From contig CAKUFS010000050.1 in NCBI GenBank assembly GCA_934648845.1, positions 1-6,627 on the forward strand: a stretch of 6,627 nt of DNA, read 5' to 3'. The DNA is from an uncultured Eggerthellaceae bacterium. GTDB lineage: Bacteria; Actinomycetota; Coriobacteriia; Coriobacteriales; Eggerthellaceae. The number at the start of each line of letters is the position of its first letter. Position 1 is the stretch's first letter. The translations under genes were made by a program, and so were the position numbers. Shown here in pieces: positions 1-5,764 of the stretch. The notes below the pieces were generated by a model. It had not been told where the DNA came from, made no database searches, and saw only the letters and a program-made list of their open reading frames with translations.

Positions 1-338
1 CCATAAACGCACCGATCGATGCGCGCCTGATGCATAAGCCCGGCGCACATGATGCACGGCTCCAGCGTCACATACACGGTACATCCCGTTAAACGCCACA
101 CGCCCAGCTCCTTCGCCGCGGCTTTCATGGCCAAAAACTCCGCATGCCCCGCCGGGTCCTGCGTTGTCTCGCGCAGGTTGCACGCGCGCGCAATAACGCG
201 CGGCTCGGGGAGCAACGGCCGACGCGTTCCCTTGTCAATGGGGTTGTACACCACCACCGCGCCAATGGGCACCTCGTCCAGGCTGGCCGCCCGCCGAGCC
301 TCCTCAATTGCAAGCTGCATGTAATCTTCATCGTTCAT
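1..338 (-). CDS. tadA: tRNA-specific adenosine deaminase TadA, N-terminal part (3' end outside the window)
   Basis: This protein deaminates adenosine 34 to inosine in the anticodon of tRNA-Arg(ACG), a zinc-dependent reaction in the cytoplasm that is normally essential. Translating the minus strand from the ATG at 336-338 gives 112 complete residues before the window edge. The cytidine/deoxycytidylate deaminase zinc site is intact. The HAE motif (H65, E67) supplies one zinc ligand and the proton-shuttling glutamate, and the PCIMC motif (P94, C95, C98) supplies the two cysteine ligands. The VPIGAVVV segment at 23-30 is the usual first core strand. A proline- and arginine-containing stretch at about 31-46 is longer than in the E. 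coli enzyme. No Shine-Dalgarno sequence precedes the ATG, but a TATAAT box ends 7 bases upstream, so the mRNA may be leaderless. It is transcribed divergently from the tRNA-Ser gene. TadA is favoured over a guanine or cytosine deaminase by the PCIMCAG motif and the overall match; I am confident of the family. Confidence 0.93.
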   Translation of the reverse strand, partial: MNDEDYMQLAIEEARRAASLDEVPIGAVVVYNPIDKGTRRPLLPEPRVIARACNLRETTQDPAGHAEFLAMKAAAKELGVWRLTGCTVYVTLEPCIMCAGLMHQARIDRCVY

Positions 339-345
339 GGGTGCA

Positions 346-351
346 ATTATA
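346..351 (-). promoter_or_regulatory. Putative -10 box for a leaderless tadA transcript
   Basis: The minus strand reads TATAAT here, an exact match to the consensus -10 hexamer. It ends 7 bases before the tadA ATG, so transcription would begin at or next to the start codon. This agrees with the lack of a ribosome binding site. I see no good -35 hexamer at 16-18 bases upstream, so the promoter call is tentative. Confidence 0.45.
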
Positions 352-360
352 TGGTATCCT
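352..360 (+). promoter_or_regulatory. Possible extended -10 element for tRNA-Ser
   Basis: The plus strand reads TGG followed by TATCCT, the TGn-(-10) arrangement of an extended -10 promoter. The start of transcription would fall near 367, giving a leader of about 40 bases before the tRNA. It lies back to back with the tadA -10 box. No -35 match is visible, so support is weak. Confidence 0.25.
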
Positions 361-408
361 TGTACCCGCTTCGATTGGCGCGTGTGCCGCACCATCGAAA
401 ACATAGAT

Positions 409-496
409 GGAGGAATGGCCGAGTGGCTTAAGGCGGCAGTCTTGAAAACTGTTGAGCTGAGAGGCTCCGTGGGTTCAAATCCTACTTCCTCCGCCA
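409..496 (+). tRNA. tRNA-Ser(UGA), CCA encoded
   Basis: The acceptor stem pairs GGAGGAA (409-415) with TTCCTCC (486-492), followed by discriminator G493 and an encoded CCA at 494-496. The anticodon loop contains TGA, which reads the serine codon UCA and its wobble partners. A long variable arm lies between the anticodon stem and the T arm, as expected for a class II serine tRNA, and the T loop is TTCAAAT. The 88-base length including CCA fits. An intrinsic terminator follows 8 bases later, so this is a single-gene transcription unit. Confidence 0.97.
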
Positions 497-504
497 TTGA
501 TAGC

Positions 505-534
505 AAAGGGTCGTTCCAACGAACGACCCTTTTT
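505..534 (+). terminator. Intrinsic terminator of tRNA-Ser
   Basis: A perfect 12-base-pair stem (AAAGGGTCGTTC at 505-516 with its complement at 521-532) closes a CAAC loop. The 3' arm ends in a run of five T residues (530-534). This is a classic Rho-independent terminator for the upstream tRNA. The gltA gene converges on it from the other side, but the opposite strand has only a short T run. Confidence 0.92.
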
Positions 535-726
535 GATTGCTTCAAAACTGCCCTCCGCGTCCGAAAGGCTTTCTATCTGCGGTTTTACAAGGCGAAGAGA
601 AGCAACGCAGCGGCGCAACAGCCTGCCGCCCACTCGCACTCAAACGATTCATCGTCCGAACGGCGTCGCTCGGACTGCGCTGCGCGCGAACCATCGGCAG
701 CCCACGCCTTCGCCAAAAATCGCTGT
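535..726. other. Intergenic stretch between the tRNA-Ser terminator and the 3' end of gltA
   Basis: This 192-base GC-rich stretch holds no convincing gene. The only structure I see is an inverted repeat at 654-675: GTCCGA pairs with TCGGAC, with two further C-G pairs inside around one mismatch. It lies about 50 bases beyond the gltA stop codon and could be a 3'-end stabiliser or a weak termination signal on the minus strand. It lacks a T tract on either side. Confidence 0.4.
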
Positions 727-2082
727 TTAGCGCTCTTCCATGGGAATGTACGTGCGACGGTCGTGCGAGGCGTTCTTGTACGCGGGGCGAATGATGCGCT
801 TGCCCGCAACAATTTCCTCGAAACGGTGAGCAACCCAACCTGGGAAGCGACCGCATGCGAAAAGCGGCGTGAACAGATCCTCGGGAATGCCCAACATGTG
901 GTAAATGAAACCGGAATACATATCCACGTTTGCGCAGATTTCTTCGGCATTCGTGCCTTTGACCTGGGAAATTACCTGCGGTGCAACACGCTCGACGGTC
1001 TCCAAAAGCGCCAGCTCTTCCTCGTATTCGGTACCCTTGGCAAGATTGTGCGCGAACGAATTGCAAATGCGCGCACGGGGGTCGCTTTTCGTGTAAACCG
1101 CATGCCCCATGCCGTAGATCAAGCCCGATTTGTCGAACGCTTCTTTTGCCAGCACGCGCTGCAGATACGCAGCGATTTCGTCCTCGTTTTCCCAGTTGGC
1201 AACGTGTTCCTTCAAATCTTTTTGCATGGTGTACGCCTTCAGGTTCGCACCACCGTGACGCGCGCCCTTCAGGGAACCAATAGCTGCGGAATACGCCGAA
1301 TACGCATCGGTGTCGGCCGAGCTTAGCACGTGCGTGGCAAACGTGGAGTTGTTGCCGCCGCCGTGCTCCATGTGAACGCATAGCATGATGTCCAACATAC
1401 GTGCTTCCATCTGGGTAAACTGACGATCGGGGCGCAACATGGACAGGATGGTTTCCGCTGTTGATTGACCCGGAATGAACGGATGGATAATCAGCGAGCC
1501 ATTGTTGAAGCGATGGCTCACGGCGTAATGCGAAAGGACTGCGGCGCGCGGCAGCTTCGACATGAGCGAAATAGCCACGTCGATCTCATGAGCCGACGAG
1601 CGGTCTTCCGCATGCAAGTCGTACGCGTACTGGTTCAGCACGACGCGCGACAGCAAGTTCATAATGTTCGGCGGCGTGGAGCCAAAAAAGATGCTGGCGG
1701 TGAAGCCATCGGGCAGCTCACGCTGGGCATCAATGAGCGATACAAAGTCATCGAGCTGCCGCTGCGTTGGCAGCATTGTGGTGAGCAGCAGATATGCTAC
1801 TTCTTCAAAATTGAAGCGCTTGTCAACGGATTCCACGTCTACCAGGTCATACAGGTCGTAGCCACGATAACGCAAAATGCCTTCATCGGGAACTTTGTAG
1901 CCATCGTCCATAAGGTAGCCATGAACGTTTGCCACGTTCGTGATGCCGGTAACCACGCCTGTGCCGTCGGCATTGCGCAGCCCGCGCTTGACGGCGTATT
2001 TCTCGTAGAGGCAGGGGTCCACTTCGTTGATGGAGTCGAATGTATCGTACAAAACGAATTTCTTTTCTGCGTTATCAGACAT
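727..2082 (-). CDS. gltA: Citrate synthase (citrate/2-methylcitrate synthase family)
   Basis: Condenses acetyl-CoA with oxaloacetate to give citrate and CoA in the cytoplasm, the entry step of the TCA cycle or of its oxidative branch for glutamate synthesis in anaerobes. The 451-residue product carries the family's catalytic features: H240 in an MEHGGG motif, H276 in GARHGG (oxaloacetate-side histidine), H327 in GMGHAVY followed by the conserved DPRA at 334-337, and the catalytic aspartate D387 in NVDMYSG. FPGWVAHRFE near 413-422 holds the C-terminal arginine region. The length fits the roughly 450-residue bacterial form common in anaerobes. The frame stays open upstream to 2229, but the ATG at 2080-2082 is chosen because AAGGAGGTC precedes it at good spacing and family similarity starts there. 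It stands alone, 268 bases downstream of the sirtuin gene on the same strand. A 2-methylcitrate synthase activity cannot be excluded from sequence; no prp genes are visible. Confidence 0.95.
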   Translation of the reverse strand: MSDNAEKKFVLYDTFDSINEVDPCLYEKYAVKRGLRNADGTGVVTGITNVANVHGYLMDDGYKVPDEGILRYRGYDLYDLVDVESVDKRFNFEEVAYLLLTTMLPTQRQLDDFVSLIDAQRELPDGFTASIFFGSTPPNIMNLLSRVVLNQYAYDLHAEDRSSAHEIDVAISLMSKLPRAAVLSHYAVSHRFNNGSLIIHPFIPGQSTAETILSMLRPDRQFTQMEARMLDIMLCVHMEHGGGNNSTFATHVLSSADTDAYSAYSAAIGSLKGARHGGANLKAYTMQKDLKEHVANWENEDEIAAYLQRVLAKEAFDKSGLIYGMGHAVYTKSDPRARICNSFAHNLAKGTEYEEELALLETVERVAPQVISQVKGTNAEEICANVDMYSGFIYHMLGIPEDLFTPLFACGRFPGWVAHRFEEIVAGKRIIRPAYKNASHDRRTYIPMEER

Positions 2083-2084
2083 GC

Positions 2085-2093
2085 GACCTCCTT
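2085..2093 (-). promoter_or_regulatory. Strong ribosome binding site of gltA
   Basis: The minus strand reads AAGGAGGTC, a near-perfect complement to the 3' end of 16S rRNA, ending two bases before the ATG at 2080-2082, with the AGGAGG core four bases away. It decides the start against the longer open frame that reaches 2229. Confidence 0.85.
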
Positions 2094-2169
2094 GTATGTT
2101 AGTGATGGGACCCAGCCGTTCGGTATCGTTCGAGGATGCGTAAGTGCGGATGAGCCGCTGAAAGCGAGT

Positions 2170-2178
2170 ATTGTACCA
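2170..2178 (-). promoter_or_regulatory. Possible extended -10 promoter of gltA
   Basis: The minus strand reads TGG followed by TACAAT, which fits an extended -10 element (TGn plus a hexamer one base from consensus). Transcription would start near 2163, leaving a leader of about 80 bases before the gltA start. No clear -35 hexamer is present. The 2083-2350 gap between gltA and the sirtuin gene holds no other feature I can support, and I see no strong terminator for the sirtuin gene in it. Confidence 0.4.
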
Positions 2179-2350
2179 GCTCTCGTTCCTGCAGTTTGAA
2201 CGCGAGAAAATTTTTCGGCAGAGCGTCATTCCCTGCGTTATGGTGGCAGCTGCGCATGATAAGAATAGAGCGCCCCTTCGCCAAGAAACGATAGATGACC
2301 TGCGGTGCCAAAAAACAATTTCCGCTTTTCCGCTTTGTCCGTTAATCAGG

Positions 2351-3268
2351 CTAAACGCTTTGAAGAAATCCGTCTATATCGTCATCCACAAGGATGCTCC
2401 TGCCTGCAATAGCGGCTGGAGCGCACGCTCCTCCTATGTTCACACAGGCATACGTCGCATGACTATTCCGATTCGCAGCGTCCCAGAAAGGGTATTTGAT
2501 GATGACGGGCGTGTTATCCCCAACGCCCAGCTCCAAATACAGAATGCGGTCATCAGAGTGCGTCTCGCAGAACGCGCGGTAGCGAGAGGCGGCCTTATGC
2601 CATCCGCGGTCCTCGCAGAAAGAGCCATCAATGCGCAGGTTGGGAACCAGGGGCGCCCCGCAGTGTGGACAACGGGGGACAAGTTCGCTCGGCACCCGCT
2701 GGTCTTTCTGACGGCCCACCATCTCGCGGATCTGCCGTTCGTTGTCGTATGTCTCGCCAGAGCAGTTACGGGCGCACTGGAACAGACCGTAGTCTCCCTG
2801 CGTGTAGAACAGCCGAGCCTTGTCGAACCCCGCCAGCTGGAACTGGTGGTCAACGTTAGTGGTAAGAACGAAGTAGTCTCGCCCTTCAAGGATGCGCAGG
2901 AGCCCAAGGTAGGGTTTGCCGGCTCCCGCCTCGTAGCGGTTGAGCAGGATGGCGCGGCTCCACCACGCCCAGTAGGTCTCCAGGTCGGAGAAAGGGTGAA
3001 ACCCGCCCGAGTACATGTCGGTTATCCCGAATCGGTCGCGGAAGTCCGCGAAATTATCGTCGAAGCGCTTGCCGGAATAGGAGAAGCCCGCCGCGGTGGA
3101 GAGCCCGGCACCTGCGCCCACCAGAATGGCGTCGCACTCGTCAAGCTCCCGCCTCATCGCCACGGCCGCTTCTTCCGCCGTCGCTTCGGCCCCGCGCACA
3201 AAGGCCGCGCCCCGCTTGGCGCGCGCGTACCTGTCGCCGGCGAACAAGTTAGCTGAAAAGAATGTCAC
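2351..3268 (-). CDS. Macrodomain-linked sirtuin (SirTM, class M), NAD-dependent protein ADP-ribosyltransferase
   Basis: A Sir2-family protein of 305 residues expected to transfer ADP-ribose from NAD+ to a protein target in the cytoplasm rather than to deacetylate. Visible motifs are the NAD-binding GAGAGLSTAAG at 51-61, TTNVD at 136-140 (N138, D140), and YTQGDYG at 155-161, where Q157 stands in the place of the catalytic histidine of deacetylating sirtuins. The zinc ribbon C165, C169, C200, C203 is intact, and ELGVGDNTP near 246-254 supplies the second nucleotide-binding segment. The Asn/Gln pair and its 19-residue spacing match those of characterised S. aureus SirTM (N118/Q137). The GTG at 3266-3268 is chosen because GAAAGGA lies six bases upstream. 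This start overlaps the end of the macrodomain gene by 20 bases. The frame extends upstream to 3514 only as antisense-free overlap with that gene. The first 35 residues look unconserved, so a later start (ATG at residue 38) is possible. Last gene of the unit; no clear terminator follows. Confidence 0.92.
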   Translation of the reverse strand: MTFFSANLFAGDRYARAKRGAAFVRGAEATAEEAAVAMRRELDECDAILVGAGAGLSTAAGFSYSGKRFDDNFADFRDRFGITDMYSGGFHPFSDLETYWAWWSRAILLNRYEAGAGKPYLGLLRILEGRDYFVLTTNVDHQFQLAGFDKARLFYTQGDYGLFQCARNCSGETYDNERQIREMVGRQKDQRVPSELVPRCPHCGAPLVPNLRIDGSFCEDRGWHKAASRYRAFCETHSDDRILYLELGVGDNTPVIIKYPFWDAANRNSHATYACVNIGGACAPAAIAGRSILVDDDIDGFLQSV

Positions 3269-4046
3269 GGTAGATCCTTTCGTCCGATTCCAGGAAAACG
3301 TCGAACACCACGTGGATATCCGATTCGCTCTTGTCAAGCCATCCGCGCACCGTGCGGACTGCAATCTCCGCGGCCTCTTCCTGGGGAAATCCGAACAATC
3401 CGGTTCCAATGCAGCAGAACGCGATGCTCGCCGCCCCCACCTCTGGGGCCGCATCCATGCAGCTTTCGTAGCAGCTCGCCAAGAGCGTCCGATCTTCGTC
3501 GTTGGGACTTCCATTCGCGATGGGGCCCACGGTGTGCGCGATCCATTTCGCCGGCAGGTTGTAGGCTCCCGTTATCTTCGCCAGGCCCGTCGGCTCGGGG
3601 CAATCCTGCGCCCGCATGATGCGCGCGCATTCCGCGCGCAGCTGGATGCCGGCATAGGTGTGGATGGCGTTGTCGATGCAGTGATGGCCCGGCACCCAGC
3701 AACCCAACAATTGGGAGTTCGCCGCGTTCACCACAACATCGGTCGCAAGCGTGGTGATGTCGCCGCGCCAAAGGCTCAGGCGTCCGTCCACCGGCGTACG
3801 GGGCAGCGCGCCGGCATCGACTATTCCTGCCGCAATAATGCGATCTTGGAGCATGCGGTCCTGCGCGGCAAAGAACGTATCGGTCGCGAGCATTGGCTCA
3901 CGCACGTTCGCAAGAGCACGGTAGGCTTCGAAAAGGGCGCGCTCGTCGCCTTCCAGCGATGCCATTATTTCGCGGGCCCTCTTTTCCCCGAACCGCTCGG
4001 CGGCCAGATAGCTAACGCAGTAGGCAAGGTCTTCCATCCTCTTCAT
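3249..4046 (-). CDS. Zinc-dependent macrodomain protein, protein-ADP-ribose hydrolase
   Basis: Expected to remove ADP-ribose from modified proteins, reversing the sirtuin encoded next to it. The 265-residue protein has an N-terminal region of about 90 residues and then a macrodomain. The ADP-ribose-binding NAAN motif is at 107-110 and the phosphate-binding GTGLFGFP loop at 214-221. The zinc-macro signature GC(x4)HxCIDNAIH is present, giving likely zinc ligands C116, H121 and C123; it marks the subfamily that occurs with SirTM in S. aureus and S. pyogenes. EPTGLAKITGAYNLP at 151-165 and HTVGPI at 171-176 are also typical. The ATG at 4044-4046 overlaps the stop of the upstream flavin/ferredoxin gene as ATGA, so translation is probably coupled; AAGGA lies seven bases upstream. 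A second ATG three codons on is a possible alternative. Its 3' end overlaps the sirtuin start. Confidence 0.93.
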   Translation of the reverse strand: MKRMEDLAYCVSYLAAERFGEKRAREIMASLEGDERALFEAYRALANVREPMLATDTFFAAQDRMLQDRIIAAGIVDAGALPRTPVDGRLSLWRGDITTLATDVVVNAANSQLLGCWVPGHHCIDNAIHTYAGIQLRAECARIMRAQDCPEPTGLAKITGAYNLPAKWIAHTVGPIANGSPNDEDRTLLASCYESCMDAAPEVGAASIAFCCIGTGLFGFPQEEAAEIAVRTVRGWLDKSESDIHVVFDVFLESDERIYRDILFS

Positions 4047-4762
4047 CTCCCTATCCTTCGTATCGCGCCGTGCGGGCACGCCTCTTCGCACAGCCCGCAG
4101 CGCAAGCATGCCCCCTGGTCGATCCCAAACGTTCCGTCTTCGATGCGCCCGACGCAGCCTTGCGGGCAGACGGCAGCGCATACGCCGCAGCCCGCGCACC
4201 CTTCTGAGACCTCGAACGCGCCTTTCGCATCCAACAAGGCGCAGCCTATAGCGAACGGCACCCTTACGATGGGCTTCTGGCCAAGGTCGAAGTACTCGCC
4301 GCTTCCGTCCTCAATGTAGAAAACCTCGCAGGCGTAACGGGACTCGGCGGGGTACAGCTGGTCCATGGAGGGGTTCAGCTCGAACATCCGGTCAACAAGC
4401 GCTTTTTGCTCCCCATCAGCGGCGCGAACCGCCCGGCCTCGCAGCCTGCACATCCTGAAATCCGTTGTCTGCCCAACAATGGCTACAACAGGATTGCCCA
4501 AGATCTCTCTGTAGAACTCTTTGCCGCGGGGCGCAAGAAAGTAGAGCCTTCCGTCCTTGACGTGCATCACGTCTATCACGCGGACGGCGGGAAGTCCCTT
4601 AGCATCGACTGTCGCGAACGAGCAATCCCTGATGAGCCTTAGGAAGCGCAGACAGTACCCAGCGTCTATCTGCCCGACGCTGGCGACGGGGATGCGGCTG
4701 GATGCCGCCAGGCCAAGACCGCTTTGTGCTTCCTGCCCTTGCCATGTTCTCTCCCAGCCCAT
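4043..4762 (-). CDS. Fusion of a pyridoxamine-5'-phosphate-oxidase-like flavin split barrel and a 2[4Fe-4S] ferredoxin
   Basis: A 239-residue predicted redox protein. Residues about 30-170 resemble the FMN-binding split barrel of the pyridoxamine 5'-phosphate oxidase-like family: SFATVDAKGLPAVRVID at 48-64, then LYFLAP and the NPVVAIVG strand at 90-97. The C-terminal 55 residues form a bacterial ferredoxin domain with two CxxCxxCxxxCP motifs: C189, C192, C195, C199 and C219, C222, C225, C229. All eight cysteines are present, so both clusters should assemble. It probably passes electrons between the clusters and FMN or a partner; the substrate is unknown. The frame is open to 4816, but the ATG at 4760-4762 is chosen because GAGGAGG lies six bases upstream and the earlier ATG has no ribosome binding site. 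It is first in a tight unit with the macrodomain (4-base overlap) and sirtuin genes, and 85 bases downstream of the SnoaL gene. Domain calls are firm; the function is not. Confidence 0.88.
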   Translation of the reverse strand: MGWERTWQGQEAQSGLGLAASSRIPVASVGQIDAGYCLRFLRLIRDCSFATVDAKGLPAVRVIDVMHVKDGRLYFLAPRGKEFYREILGNPVVAIVGQTTDFRMCRLRGRAVRAADGEQKALVDRMFELNPSMDQLYPAESRYACEVFYIEDGSGEYFDLGQKPIVRVPFAIGCALLDAKGAFEVSEGCAGCGVCAAVCPQGCVGRIEDGTFGIDQGACLRCGLCEEACPHGAIRRIGR

Positions 4763-4768
4763 CTCTTG

Positions 4769-4775
4769 CCTCCTC
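4769..4775 (-). promoter_or_regulatory. Ribosome binding site of the flavin/ferredoxin gene
   Basis: GAGGAGG on the minus strand, six bases before the ATG at 4760-4762. It selects this start over the upstream in-frame ATG at 4814-4816, which has no such sequence. Confidence 0.8.
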
Positions 4776-4782
4776 ATAATCG

Positions 4783-4814
4783 GCCGCGACACCTCTTGCA
4801 AGGGGCGCCGCGGC
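4783..4814 (-). other. GC-rich leader hairpin upstream of the flavin/ferredoxin gene
   Basis: On the minus-strand RNA, GCCGCG (4814-4809) pairs with CGCGGC (4788-4783). Five further pairs, two of them G-U, extend the stem inward before one mismatch and two more pairs around a small loop. The 3' arm ends seven bases before the GAGGAGG ribosome binding site. No U run follows, so it is not an intrinsic terminator for the upstream SnoaL gene. It may be an attenuating or RNA-stabilising element, or an RNA-processing boundary between the SnoaL gene and the three-gene unit. Confidence 0.45.
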
Positions 4815-4847
4815 ATTTTGAATCATTAGTCCCACTTTATCACGGTG

Positions 4848-5621
4848 TTAGAACTTGCCATTCTCATTCTGCCAGTCGGCCGAATCAGCGATGGTCTCCA
4901 TGACATCCCAGTGCTCCGCAACTTTGCCGTTTTCCACGCGCCAAAGGTCATAGTACGACGTGGGCTTGCCGCCGAAGGAGCCCTCGCTCACGCCCAGGAC
5001 AAAGTTGCCCTGCGCAAGAACCTGATGGGTCCTATCGTAGATCATCTGGATGCCGTTCGTGGCGAGCGCCTCAAGCGCTGCTCCCAGGCCGGAAAGCCCA
5101 TCAGCGATTCCGGTGTTGTGCTGAAGGTAGGCATCGCCCGCAAAATACTCCGGGGTCTTCTCGGGATGCTTCCCCTGCATAACGTCTACAAGGAACGCCT
5201 CGATAAGAGCTCGGTTCTCCTCTGTCTTGTCGAGATCAGAAGCCTCAACGGGACCATCGATTTGCGTGCGACCAGAGGGGTTCGGCTCAGCAATATTGGC
5301 AAGGTTGTCCCAGTGCTCGGCGATGAGCCCCTGGCTGTTGAAGCGGAAGATGTCGAAGGCGACCTGCTCTCCGGCACCGGCAAAGTTGTAGACGTTCTGC
5401 AGGAACACCTTGTCGCCGTCCTCGAACGCGCGGATGTTTTTCACCGTCGTTTTGACGGGCGCAGAGGCCAGGTACTCCACGGACCCGACGAACGCGTCGC
5501 GGCCCGTGCCGTAGGCAAGGTTGTGCTGAATGTAGTCCTTGTCAAGGAGGCTTGCCGCTTGCTTGGCGTCTCCGGTGGCGAAAGTGCTGATGAGGTTGAG
5601 TGCTTTTTGTATATTGCTCAT
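4848..5621 (-). CDS. Tandem SnoaL-like / NTF2-like domain protein
   Basis: A 257-residue protein made of two related cone-shaped SnoaL/NTF2-like domains, about 1-125 and 135-257. The repeats show in the sequence: YIQHN at 30-34 is matched by a YLQHN motif in the second half, and AEHWDNLANIAE in the first half by AEHWDVMETIAD near the C-terminus. Members of this fold include polyketide cyclases, isomerases, dehydratases and proteins of unknown substrate, so no reaction can be assigned. No signal peptide or membrane segment is seen, so it is probably cytoplasmic. The ATG at 5619-5621 has AAAGGA six bases upstream. It is divergent from the HxlR regulator gene across an AT-rich gap, a common arrangement in which the regulator controls its neighbour. 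The flavin/ferredoxin gene begins 85 bases downstream on the same strand with no clear terminator between. Confidence 0.85.
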   Translation of the reverse strand: MSNIQKALNLISTFATGDAKQAASLLDKDYIQHNLAYGTGRDAFVGSVEYLASAPVKTTVKNIRAFEDGDKVFLQNVYNFAGAGEQVAFDIFRFNSQGLIAEHWDNLANIAEPNPSGRTQIDGPVEASDLDKTEENRALIEAFLVDVMQGKHPEKTPEYFAGDAYLQHNTGIADGLSGLGAALEALATNGIQMIYDRTHQVLAQGNFVLGVSEGSFGGKPTSYYDLWRVENGKVAEHWDVMETIADSADWQNENGKF

Positions 5622-5707
5622 TTCTGTTCCTTTCCCTGTGGGTTTGCGGTCCTTCTCGCCGCTTGCTTGACTTTATGATAAAATCTATGGTGCAAATATA
5701 AAAGTAG

Positions 5708-5739
5708 GCACTATAAAGTGCTGTAGGTACTTAAAAGTA
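5708..5739. promoter_or_regulatory. Candidate HxlR operator: two adjacent inverted repeats
   Basis: The first repeat is GCACT-ATAA-AGTGC (5708-5721), with perfect 5-base arms. The second is TACTT-AA-AAGTA (5728-5739), a perfect 12-base palindrome. They sit side by side 26-57 bases upstream of the HxlR start. HxlR proteins bind as winged-helix dimers to short palindromes, and TACT...AGTA half-sites resemble in outline those reported for Bacillus family members. Binding is inferred from position and symmetry. Confidence 0.5.
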
Positions 5740-5752
5740 ACCATATATGAAC

Positions 5753-5758
5753 AGGTGA
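5753..5758 (+). promoter_or_regulatory. Ribosome binding site of the HxlR gene
   Basis: AGGTGA lies six bases before the ATG at 5765-5767 and supports that start. Confidence 0.65.
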
Positions 5759-5764
5759 TATACA

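Larger units (their letters stand above)
5622..5764. promoter_or_regulatory. Divergent control region between the SnoaL-like gene and the HxlR regulator
   Basis: This 143-base gap is markedly AT-rich from about 5670, unlike the coding sequence on either side. It must hold the promoters for both divergent genes. TTGACT at 5667-5672 on the plus strand resembles a -35 box, and TATAAA occurs at 5697-5702 and 5712-5717. None of these pairs at 16-18 base spacing, so I do not assign individual promoters. Two inverted repeats at 5708-5739 are listed separately as candidate operators. Confidence 0.6.

Noticed and set aside
337..1326. 329-codon plus-strand open frame
   Set aside because: It runs through the tRNA-Ser gene and its terminator and is antisense to the citrate synthase gene; it has no ribosome binding site or recognisable domain.
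1465..2199. 244-codon plus-strand open frame opposite gltA
   Set aside because: Antisense shadow of a well-supported gene, caused by biased third codon positions.
2171..3256. 361-codon plus-strand open frame opposite the sirtuin gene
   Set aside because: Antisense to the motif-rich sirtuin gene; no family features and a high content of unstructured, low-likelihood sequence.
3269..3514. N-terminal extension of the sirtuin frame
   Set aside because: It overlaps the macrodomain gene in another frame, has no sirtuin similarity, and a GTG with a good ribosome binding site lies downstream at 3268.
3096..4319. 407-codon plus-strand open frame opposite the macrodomain gene
   Set aside because: Antisense shadow; the minus-strand frame carries the zinc-macrodomain signature.
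4845..5678. 277-codon plus-strand open frame opposite the SnoaL-like gene
   Set aside because: Antisense shadow; the minus-strand frame has an internal domain repeat and a ribosome binding site.
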